Below the pieces are notes generated by a model, which saw nothing but the letters and a program-made list of their open reading frames with translations, was not told the origin of the DNA and ran no database searches. A program made the position numbers and the translations under genes. DNA of 38,782 nucleotides, taken from JAYVIQ01 sp043770215 (GTDB lineage: Bacteria > Bacteroidota > Bacteroidia > Cytophagales > JAAEPT01). The stretch lies in the NCBI GenBank assembly GCA_043770215.1, contig JAYVIQ010000041.1, positions 1 through 38,782 of the forward strand. Direction: 5' to 3'. Positions 7,928 through 14,979 of the stretch are shown one piece after another. Positions within the stretch are counted from its first letter, which is position 1; every line of letters starts with the position of its first letter.

Positions 7928-7996
7928 GTGTAGCGCAGTTGGTAGCGCAGTGGTCTCCAAAACCAAAGGTCGTAAGTTCGAGTCTTACCACCCGTG
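7924..7996 (+). tRNA. tRNA-Trp (CCA)
   Basis: This is a 73-base tRNA. The acceptor ACGGGTG pairs perfectly with CACCCGT. The anticodon loop CTCCAAA carries CCA (7957-7959). The T-arm contains TTCGAGT and the discriminator is G. It precedes secE by 13 bases in the same direction, so the two are co-transcribed. Confidence 0.97.
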
Positions 7997-8009
7997 CAAA
8001 GAAAAAGAA

Positions 8010-8195
8010 ATGAATAAAATAATTTCATATATAAAAAGCTCATTTGACGAGGTAATACACAACGTAGCCTGGCCTAGCTTTAGTAATCTGCAAGAAAGTA
8101 CAGTCTTAGTTATTGTAGGATCCCTTGTTTTCGGTTTACTTATATTCGGTATGGATACCGTATATGGTTGGTTGTCAAATGTTGTTTACAAATAA
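8010..8195 (+). CDS. secE: Preprotein translocase subunit SecE
   Basis: SecE clamps the two halves of SecY in the inner-membrane protein-conducting channel. The 61-residue product has an amphipathic N-terminal helix with the conserved WPS motif (AWPSFSNLQES) and one membrane segment (about residues 32-55). This is the short single-span form common outside enterobacteria. The frame is open further upstream through tRNA-Trp, but the ATG at 8010, preceded by an A-rich stretch, is the sensible start. It is followed by nusG after 9 bases, the classical order. Confidence 0.95.
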   Translation: MNKIISYIKSSFDEVIHNVAWPSFSNLQESTVLVIVGSLVFGLLIFGMDTVYGWLSNVVYK

Positions 8196-8204
8196 TTTTG
8201 TGCT

Positions 8205-8762
8205 GTGGGAGAATTAAAGTGGTATGTAGTTCGAGCGGTGAGTGGTCAAGAAAAGAAAGTAAAATCTTATCTTGAGACAGAAATCGCTAGAAACAAAATG
8301 GAGGCTTTTATTCCAGAAGTATTAATTGCTTTGGAAAAAGTTTATGAAATGCGTAATGGAAAGAAAAAAATCAGAGAAAGAAATTTTTTTCCTGGTTACG
8401 TATTGATTTCTGCCGATTTTTCTCATGGCGAAACCTTGCATTTGGTTAAATCTGTACCTGGTGTCATTGGGTTTTTAAATAATGAAAGAAATTCAAGCGA
8501 TCAAATACCATCTCCTCTGAGGCAATCGGAGGTAAATCGTATACTAGGTAAAGTAGACGAAGCAGACGAATTAGATGTTCAAACAGAACAAAGCTTTATC
8601 ACAGGAGAATCTGTAAAAGTAATGGACGGAGCATTCACGGGTTTTACAGGTACAATACAAGAGGTATTTGATGATAAAAAGAAATTGAATGTAATAGTTA
8701 AGATTTTTGGTAGAAGTACACCAGTAGAGCTAAATTATATTCAAGTAGAAAAAGAGAGTTAA
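8205..8762 (+). CDS. nusG: Transcription termination/antitermination factor NusG
   Basis: NusG binds the RNA polymerase clamp, suppresses or promotes pausing, and links polymerase to Rho or the ribosome. The 185 residues comprise the NGN domain (LKWYVVRAVSGQEKKV at the start, FFPGYVLI near 65) and a C-terminal KOW domain (GAFTGFTGTI). The GTG at 8205 is forced as start: the stop of secE lies in the same frame at 8193-8195 and no ATG or TTG occurs between them. Only 9 bases separate the genes. Confidence 0.97.
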   Translation: MGELKWYVVRAVSGQEKKVKSYLETEIARNKMEAFIPEVLIALEKVYEMRNGKKKIRERNFFPGYVLISADFSHGETLHLVKSVPGVIGFLNNERNSSDQIPSPLRQSEVNRILGKVDEADELDVQTEQSFITGESVKVMDGAFTGFTGTIQEVFDDKKKLNVIVKIFGRSTPVELNYIQVEKES

Positions 8763-8775
8763 ATTGGATTTTTTA

Positions 8776-8806
8776 TTCAGTGTCAAAATAATGCTTCCGC
8801 ACTGGA
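8776..8806 (+). promoter_or_regulatory. Hairpin in the rplK leader, possible L1 autoregulatory site
   Basis: The 72-base gap between nusG and rplK contains TTCAGTG (8776-8782) pairing with CACTGGA (8800-8806) over a 17-base loop with GCTTCC. In enterobacteria L1 represses the rplK-rplA mRNA from a leader structure at this place. Whether this hairpin mimics the 23S rRNA site of L1 cannot be judged by eye. Confidence 0.3.
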
Positions 8807-8834
8807 GAAGAGAGTTCGTTAAACATATATATAG

Positions 8835-9278
8835 ATGGCTAAAGAAATAGAAGGTTATCTTAAGTTGCAAGTGAAAGGTGGCGCAGCCAATCCATCACCA
8901 CCAGTAGGACCAGCGTTAGGTTCCAAAGGTCTTAATATCATGGACTTTTGTAAAGCTTTTAACGCTCGTACACAGGAAAAACAAGGACAGTTGTGTCCAG
9001 TATTAATTACGTATTTCAAAGATAAGTCTTTCGATTTTGTAATTAAAACTCCACCAGCTCCAGTTTTATTGATGGAAAGAGCAAAGATTAAAGGAGGTTC
9101 AGGAGAACCTAACCGTATTAAAGTTGCTTCTGTAACATGGGATGTAATCAAAGAGATTGCAGAAATCAAAATGCCAGATTTAAATGCTTTTAGCATAGAA
9201 TCTGCAATGAGCATGGTAGCAGGAACAGCTAGAAGTATGGGAATCAAAGTTACTGGAACAGCACCTTGGGACAATTAA
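8835..9278 (+). CDS. rplK: 50S ribosomal protein L11
   Basis: L11 forms the GTPase-associated centre with 23S rRNA helices 43-44 and the L10-L12 stalk. At 147 residues it has the usual length. The N-terminal domain has the conserved proline-rich segment PSPPVGPALGSKG, which joins the thiopeptide-binding region. The C-terminal RNA-binding domain ends ARSMGIKVTG. It opens the L11-L1-L10-L12 order, 10 bases before rplA. Confidence 0.99.
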   Translation: MAKEIEGYLKLQVKGGAANPSPPVGPALGSKGLNIMDFCKAFNARTQEKQGQLCPVLITYFKDKSFDFVIKTPPAPVLLMERAKIKGGSGEPNRIKVASVTWDVIKEIAEIKMPDLNAFSIESAMSMVAGTARSMGIKVTGTAPWDN

Positions 9279-9288
9279 TTGATAACAA

Positions 9289-9984
9289 ATGAAACTGACA
9301 AAAAATAGAAAAGCGGCTCTTGAGAAGTATGACCTTAATCAGGCGTATTCTTTAGACGAAGCCTCTAAAATTGTCAAGGATATTACCTTTACAAAGTTTG
9401 ATTCTTCGGTAGATATCGATGTTAGACTTGGAGTTGATCCAAGAAAAGCAGATCAAATGGTAAGGGGAGTAGTGGCTTTGCCACATGGCACAGGAAGAGA
9501 TCTTAAGGTCTTAGTTTTGTGTACTCCTGACAAAGAAGCAGAAGCTAAAGAGGCAGGTGCAGACTATGTTGGTCTTGACGAACTAATCCAAAAAATCGAA
9601 GGTGGTTGGTTGGATATGGATGTAATCGTTACGATGCCAACAGTTATGGCTAAAGTTGGTCGTTTAGGTAGAGTTCTTGGTCCTAGAAACTTAATGCCAA
9701 ATCCAAAGGCAGGTACAGTTACTATGGACGTAGGTAAGGCAGTTAAAGAAATCAAAGCAGGTAAAATCGATTTTAAGGTAGATAAGTTTGGTATTATCCA
9801 TGCTTCTATCGGAAAAGTATCATTCTCTGAAGAAAAAATTAGAGAAAATGCTTCTGAATTGATTCAAACTTTGGTCAAATTAAAGCCTTCAGCTGCAAAA
9901 GGAACTTATATCAAAAGCATCAGCTTGTCAAGCACAATGAGCACTGGTATTAAGGTAGATAAATCAACCGTAGCAGGAATTTAA
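9289..9984 (+). CDS. rplA: 50S ribosomal protein L1
   Basis: L1 forms the mobile stalk that helps release deacylated tRNA from the E site and is a translational repressor of its own operon in well-studied bacteria. The 231 residues show the two-domain L1 pattern, with VDVRLGVDP-like strands early (here DIDVRLGVDPRKADQ) and GRLGRVLGPRNLMPNPK in the middle. The next gene begins only 2 bases after the stop. Confidence 0.99.
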   Translation: MKLTKNRKAALEKYDLNQAYSLDEASKIVKDITFTKFDSSVDIDVRLGVDPRKADQMVRGVVALPHGTGRDLKVLVLCTPDKEAEAKEAGADYVGLDELIQKIEGGWLDMDVIVTMPTVMAKVGRLGRVLGPRNLMPNPKAGTVTMDVGKAVKEIKAGKIDFKVDKFGIIHASIGKVSFSEEKIRENASELIQTLVKLKPSAAKGTYIKSISLSSTMSTGIKVDKSTVAGI

Positions 9985-9986
9985 TC

Positions 9987-10514
9987 ATGAACAGAGAGGA
10001 AAAAGCACTATTAATCGACGAATTAGCTGAAAAGTTTAAAAACAACAGCTTCTTCTATGTGACAGATGCCTCTGGTCTTTCGGTTGCTCAGATTAATAAT
10101 TTTAGATCTATATGTTATAAAAATGGAGTTGAGTATAAAGTGTACAAAAATTCTGTGATTCGTAAAGCATTAGAAAAACAAGATTTTAATTTTGAGGAAT
10201 TGTATGGAGTACTTAAAGGATTTTCTGGAATTTTATTCCACCCTGAATCTGGTAAATTACCTGCAAAGGTATTAACAGATTTTAGAGGTCCAAAAGGAGA
10301 AAAACCTGTACTTAAAGGTGCATCTATCGACTCTGGTATATTTATCGGAGACGAAAATTTAGATACATTAAGCAAACTTAAATCTAGAGAAGAACTTATT
10401 GGCGAGGTTATTGGATTACTTCAATCTCCAGCTAAAAATGTTATCTCTGCGCTTCAAAGCGGTGGAAATAAACTTGCTGGTATCATTAAAACTTTATCGG
10501 AAAAAGAAGCATAA
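9987..10514 (+). CDS. rplJ: 50S ribosomal protein L10
   Basis: L10 anchors L12 dimers to the ribosome as the base of the stalk. The 175-residue protein has the RNA-binding N-terminal domain (ATG followed by NREEKALLIDEL, with YVTDASGLSV) and a C-terminal helix for L12 binding. The ATG lies 2 bases after rplA, so there is no room for the long L10 leader that mediates L10-L12 autoregulation in enterobacteria. Control must act elsewhere or not at all. Confidence 0.98.
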   Translation: MNREEKALLIDELAEKFKNNSFFYVTDASGLSVAQINNFRSICYKNGVEYKVYKNSVIRKALEKQDFNFEELYGVLKGFSGILFHPESGKLPAKVLTDFRGPKGEKPVLKGASIDSGIFIGDENLDTLSKLKSREELIGEVIGLLQSPAKNVISALQSGGNKLAGIIKTLSEKEA

Positions 10515-10557
10515 TAGCTTCACAATGTTGAACCCCTTTTATTAAATAAAGATAAAA

Positions 10558-10932
10558 ATGGCAGATTTAAAAACGTTCGCAGAACAATTAGTTAACTTAA
10601 CAGTAAAAGAAGTAAACGAGTTAGCACAAATATTGAAAGATGAGTATGGCATAGAGCCAGCTGCTGCTGCAGTTGCTGTAGCTGCTGTTGGTGGCGCTGC
10701 TGCTGAGGCTGTTGAAGAAAAAACTGCATTTGATGTAGTTTTAAAATCAGCTGGTGCTGCAAAATTAGCTGTAGTTAAACTTGTAAAAGAATTAACAGGT
10801 CTTGGCTTGAAAGAAGCTAAAGATGCAGTTGATGCTTGCCCAAGTGTAATTAAGGAAGGTATTCCTAAAGATGAGGCAGAGTCTCTTGCTAAACAATTGC
10901 AAGAAGCTGGTGCTGAAGTAGAAGTTAAATAA
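10558..10932 (+). CDS. rplL: 50S ribosomal protein L7/L12
   Basis: L12 is the multicopy stalk protein that recruits EF-Tu and EF-G. The 124 residues show the dimerising N-terminal helices, an Ala/Val-rich flexible hinge (about 36-54), and the globular C-terminal domain with KLAVVKLVKELTGLGLKEAK. The start is preceded by an A-rich stretch. A terminator-like hairpin follows, which would lower read-through into rpoB and fits the need for several L12 per ribosome. Confidence 0.99.
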   Translation: MADLKTFAEQLVNLTVKEVNELAQILKDEYGIEPAAAAVAVAAVGGAAAEAVEEKTAFDVVLKSAGAAKLAVVKLVKELTGLGLKEAKDAVDACPSVIKEGIPKDEAESLAKQLQEAGAEVEVK

Positions 10933-10956
10933 TTTATTTATCTTTTATTTTGCAAT

Positions 10957-10985
10957 AAGACCCTAATCTAGGATTAGGGTCTTTT
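10957..10985 (+). terminator. Attenuator-like terminator between rplL and rpoB
   Basis: AAGACCCTAATC (10957-10968) pairs perfectly with GATTAGGGTCTT (10972-10983), followed by TT. The stem is strong and the T-tract partly supplied by the stem. No clear promoter lies between here and rpoB, so it probably acts as a partial terminator, as known for the rplL-rpoB junction of enterobacteria. Confidence 0.65.
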
Positions 10986-10992
10986 CTGCTAT

Positions 10993-11018
10993 ATACCTCT
11001 TTAAAAGTTAAGGGGTAT
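10993..11018 (+). promoter_or_regulatory. Second hairpin in the rpoB leader
   Basis: ATACCTCTT (10993-11001) pairs with AAGGGGTAT (11010-11018) with one G-U pair and an 8-base loop. No T-tract follows. It stands 39 bases before the rpoB start and could be an RNA processing or translational control site. Confidence 0.35.
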
Positions 11019-11057
11019 GTTGTCTAATAAGGAAAGTCAAACTAAAATATTAAATCC

Positions 11058-14000
11058 TTGGCAAATACAAATATAGAGCGAATTAGTTTCGCTTCTTCTG
11101 AAAAAATACTTGAATATCCAGATTTCTTGGATGTTCAATTGAAGTCGTTTGAAGATTTTTTTCAAATTGGTAGTACGGCAGATAGTAAAAGCGAAGAAGG
11201 CTTACATAAAGTGTTTCTTGAAAATTTCCCTATTAGTGATTCCAGAGAAGTTTTCTTACTAGAGTTTCTAGATTATTCTATTGATCCTCCAAAATATGAT
11301 GTTACAGAGTGTATAGAAAGAGGGTTAACCTATTCTGTTCCCTTGAAAGTTAAATTACGACTTTCTTGTAATGATGAGGAGAATGAAGATTTCGAAACCT
11401 TAGAACAAGAAGTTTTCCTTGGAAACATACCGTATATGACGGTTAAAGGTTCTTTTGTTATAAATGGTGCGGAGCGTTGTATTGTATCTCAGCTGCATAG
11501 ATCTCCAGGTGTATTTTTTGCTCAAAGCAAGCACACTAATGGTACTAAGTTGTATTCAGCTCGTATTATTCCTTTCAAAGGTTCTTGGATTGAATTTGCA
11601 ACAGACGTCAATGGCGTTATGTTCGCTTACATAGATCGTAAGAAGAAATTTCCAGTTACAACATTGTTAAGAGCAATAGGGTATGGTACAGACAAGGATA
11701 TTTTAGATCTTTTTGGTTTATCTGAAGAGGTTGAGGCCAAAAAAGTCAATTTGACTAAAATTGTTGGTCGTAAGTTGGCTGCTCGTGTTCTTAGAACATG
11801 GCAGGAAGATTTTGTTGATGAAGATACTGGTGAAGTTGTATCTATAGATAGAAATGAAGTTGTATTAGAGAGAGATAGCATTGTAGAAAAAGAAGACATA
11901 GATCTTATTTTGGATGCAAATGTAAAATCTATTATTTTACACAAAGAGAATGTAAATGCTTCAGACTTTTCAATCATTTACAATACTTTACAAAAAGACA
12001 ATAGCAATTCAGAGAAAGAAGCGGTAGAACAAATTTATCGCCAATTAAGAAATTCTGAAGCTCCTGATGAAAGCACAGCGCGTGAAATTATACATAATTT
12101 ATTTTTCAGTGATAAGCGTTATGATTTAGGTGAAGTTGGTAGATATAGAATCAATAAGAAATTGAATCTAGATATACCCATGGAAACTAAAGTACTTACT
12201 AATCAAGATATAATTGAGATTGTTAAGTATCTAATTGGTCTAATCAATTCTAGAGCAGTAGTGGATGATATTGACCACTTAAGCAACAGAAGAGTTAGAA
12301 CTGTAGGAGAACAATTATATGCTCAGTTTGGTGTTGGATTGGCTCGTATGTCAAGAACTATCAAAGAGAGAATGAATGTTCGTGATAACGAAGATTTTAA
12401 ACCAGTTGATTTAATTAATGCCAGAACATTGTCTTCTGTTATCAATACTTTCTTCGGGACTAATCAATTATCACAATTTATGGACCAGACAAATCCTCTT
12501 TCTGAGATTACTCATAAAAGAAGAATGTCTGCTTTAGGACCAGGTGGTTTGTCTAGAGAAAGAGCCGGATTTGAAGTTAGAGACGTACACTATACACATT
12601 ATGGTAGATTATGTACTATTGAAACTCCTGAAGGACCAAACATTGGCTTAATATCTTCTCTTTGCGTTCATGCCAAAGTAAACCGTATGGGTTTTATAGA
12701 AACTCCATACAGACCTGTAACTGATGGTGTTGTTTCTAGAGATGTTATTTTCTTAACTGCCGAAGAGGAGTATGAAAAAAACATTGCTCAGTCAAATGCC
12801 CCAGTAAATAAAAATGGTGAGTTTCAAGTAGAAAAATTGAAGTCTAGAAATGGAGGCGATTTTCCTGTAGTAGAACCTACTGATTTATCATATATGGACA
12901 TTGCTCCAAACCAAATCGTCTCAGTTGCAGCTTCTATGATTCCATTTTTGGAGCATGATGATGCCAACCGTGCTTTGATGGGTTCTAACATGCAGCGTCA
13001 GGCAGTACCTCTTCTCAAAACAGAAGCTCCAATTGTGGGTACAGGTTTAGAAAGAAGGGTAGCTGAAGACTCTAGAACTTTGATAAATGCCGAAAGTGAT
13101 GGTGTTATTACTTATGTTGATTCTAAAAAAATTGTAGTTAAATACGATTTGACAGATGATGATGAGTTAGTAAGATTTGGTGCTTTAGAAACTACATACA
13201 ATCTGATTAAATTTAGAAGAACCAACCAAGATACTTGCGTAAATCATACTCCAATTGTAAGAAAAGGAGATCGAGTTACAAAAGGACAGGTATTGGTTGA
13301 GGGTTATGCTACAAACCAAGGAGAGTTAGCTTTAGGTAAAAACTTATTGGTAGCTTACATGCCTTGGCAAGGATATAACTTTGAGGATGCAATTGTTATC
13401 TCTGAAAACATAGTTAAGAATGATGTTTTTACTTCTATTCACATCAATGAATATGAATTAGAGGTTAGGGATACAAAGCGTGGTGAAGAAGAATTAACTT
13501 CAGAAATTCCAAACGTAAGTGAGGAAGCAGTTAAAAATCTAGACGAGAACGGTATCGTTAGAATAGGTGCTGAAATTAAAGAAGGTGATATTTTAATTGG
13601 TAAAATAACTCCTAAGGGAGAAACTGATCCTACTCCAGAAGAGAAATTACTAAGAGCTATTTTTGGAGATAAAGCTGGTGATGTTAAAGATGCATCTTTA
13701 AAAGCTTCTCCTTCTTTGAGAGGTACAGTAATTGATACAAAATTATTTACTAGACCTAAGAAAGATAAAGACGCTAGGGTTTTTTCTAAGAAAAAAGTAG
13801 AGGACCTAAAGCAAGTCTATGGTAGAGAGTTAAAAGACCTTAAAGAGAAATTGTTAGGTAAATTATGTGTAATCTTAGAGGGAAAAACTTCTTTAGGCGT
13901 AAAACATAAATTCGGTCAAGAAACAATGTCTAAAGGTGTTAAGTTTAATAAGACTAACATCAAAGAGAATTTCTTCCCTGACAAAAATGTTTACAGAGAT

Positions 14001-14921
14001 GAAAGTAATTATTCTGTTCCAGAAGAAGTAAATTATATTTCTGATCTGATTATGGATAATTGTTGTGATGATCAAGATGCTTGTATTTTAGTTATTAAAG
14101 CAATACAATTATTCAACAAAGCTCGTAACGAGATTATGGGTAAATTCAAACGTGAGCGTTTTGCATTTGAAGTCGGAGATGAGTTACCTGCTGGAATTGT
14201 ACAACTTGCGAAAGTTTACATTGCTAAAAAACGTAAACTAAAAGTAGGAGATAAAATGGCGGGTCGTCACGGCAATAAAGGCGTTGTAGCTAGAATTGTA
14301 AGGCACGAAGATATGCCATTTATGGAAGATGGTACCCCAGTAGATATAGTTTTAAATCCTCTAGGTGTTCCTTCTCGTATGAACATTGGACAAATTTATG
14401 AAGCAGCGTTAGGTTTGGCAGGTTTGAAAAGTGGTAGACGCTATTCAACTCCAATTTTCGATGGTGCCTCAGAAGAACAAGTTCATGCAGAATTGGCTAA
14501 TGTGGGCATCAAAAACTTTGGAAGACAAAGACTTATTGATGGTTTAACCGGAGAAGAATTTGATCAAGAGGTAAATGTAGGTGTTACTTACATGCTTAAA
14601 CTTGGTCACTTGGTAGATGATAAAATGCACGCTCGTTCAATAGGTCCATATTCATTGATTACACAACAACCATTGGGTGGTAAAGCTCAGTTTGGTGGCC
14701 AGCGTTTTGGCGAAATGGAGGTTTGGGCTTTAGAGGCTTTTGGTGCAGCCAACATTTTACAAGAAATTCTAACCGTTAAGTCAGATGACGTAATAGGTAG
14801 AGCTAAGACTTATGAGGCAATCGTTAAAGGCGATAATCTTCCTAAGCCTGGTATCCCAGAATCTTTCAATGTACTTGTACATGAATTGAGAGGTTTGGCT
14901 CTTGAAGTAACAATGGATTAA
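11058..14921 (+). CDS. rpoB: RNA polymerase subunit beta
   Basis: Beta forms one half of the catalytic cleft of RNA polymerase. The 1287 residues show the family blocks in order: YPDFLDVQLKSF at the start, the rifampicin pocket around 465-500 (QLSQFMDQTNPLSEITHKRR and SALGPGG), EGPNIGL, GDKMAGRHGNKG near 1060, and QPLGGKAQFGGQRFGEME near the end. The resistance-associated Asp, His and Ser of the pocket are the wild-type residues. The start is a TTG at 11058: an in-frame TAA lies at 11043-11045, no ATG or GTG precedes the conserved N-terminus, and the next internal Met is over 100 residues in. Confidence 0.99.
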   Translation: MANTNIERISFASSEKILEYPDFLDVQLKSFEDFFQIGSTADSKSEEGLHKVFLENFPISDSREVFLLEFLDYSIDPPKYDVTECIERGLTYSVPLKVKLRLSCNDEENEDFETLEQEVFLGNIPYMTVKGSFVINGAERCIVSQLHRSPGVFFAQSKHTNGTKLYSARIIPFKGSWIEFATDVNGVMFAYIDRKKKFPVTTLLRAIGYGTDKDILDLFGLSEEVEAKKVNLTKIVGRKLAARVLRTWQEDFVDEDTGEVVSIDRNEVVLERDSIVEKEDIDLILDANVKSIILHKENVNASDFSIIYNTLQKDNSNSEKEAVEQIYRQLRNSEAPDESTAREIIHNLFFSDKRYDLGEVGRYRINKKLNLDIPMETKVLTNQDIIEIVKYLIGLINSRAVVDDIDHLSNRRVRTVGEQLYAQFGVGLARMSRTIKERMNVRDNEDFKPVDLINARTLSSVINTFFGTNQLSQFMDQTNPLSEITHKRRMSALGPGGLSRERAGFEVRDVHYTHYGRLCTIETPEGPNIGLISSLCVHAKVNRMGFIETPYRPVTDGVVSRDVIFLTAEEEYEKNIAQSNAPVNKNGEFQVEKLKSRNGGDFPVVEPTDLSYMDIAPNQIVSVAASMIPFLEHDDANRALMGSNMQRQAVPLLKTEAPIVGTGLERRVAEDSRTLINAESDGVITYVDSKKIVVKYDLTDDDELVRFGALETTYNLIKFRRTNQDTCVNHTPIVRKGDRVTKGQVLVEGYATNQGELALGKNLLVAYMPWQGYNFEDAIVISENIVKNDVFTSIHINEYELEVRDTKRGEEELTSEIPNVSEEAVKNLDENGIVRIGAEIKEGDILIGKITPKGETDPTPEEKLLRAIFGDKAGDVKDASLKASPSLRGTVIDTKLFTRPKKDKDARVFSKKKVEDLKQVYGRELKDLKEKLLGKLCVILEGKTSLGVKHKFGQETMSKGVKFNKTNIKENFFPDKNVYRDESNYSVPEEVNYISDLIMDNCCDDQDACILVIKAIQLFNKARNEIMGKFKRERFAFEVGDELPAGIVQLAKVYIAKKRKLKVGDKMAGRHGNKGVVARIVRHEDMPFMEDGTPVDIVLNPLGVPSRMNIGQIYEAALGLAGLKSGRRYSTPIFDGASEEQVHAELANVGIKNFGRQRLIDGLTGEEFDQEVNVGVTYMLKLGHLVDDKMHARSIGPYSLITQQPLGGKAQFGGQRFGEMEVWALEAFGAANILQEILTVKSDDVIGRAKTYEAIVKGDNLPKPGIPESFNVLVHELRGLALEVTMD

Positions 14922-14931
14922 TACATTTCAC

Positions 14932-14959
14932 ACCACCTAAAGAAATTTAGGTGGTTTTA
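14932..14959 (+). terminator. Terminator-like hairpin between rpoB and rpoC
   Basis: ACCACCTAAA (14932-14941) pairs perfectly with TTTAGGTGGT (14946-14955) around a GAAA tetraloop, followed by TTTA. The 58-base gap contains no visible promoter. It may be a partial terminator, an mRNA stabiliser or a processing site. Confidence 0.5.
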
Positions 14960-14979
14960 TCAATATTAATTAGCTCAGA

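Noticed and set aside
7849..8043. Leftward open frame across tRNA-Trp
   Set aside because: It has the same kind of artefact, with GGKTRTYDLWFWRPLRYQL from the antisense tRNA.
8855..9274. 139-codon antisense open frame in rplK
   Set aside because: It is a shadow of the L11 gene with no independent start signal.
10946..10952. TATTTTG before the rplL-rpoB hairpin as an rpoB promoter
   Set aside because: It is one base short of TAnnTTTG and lacks a TTTG at the right distance.
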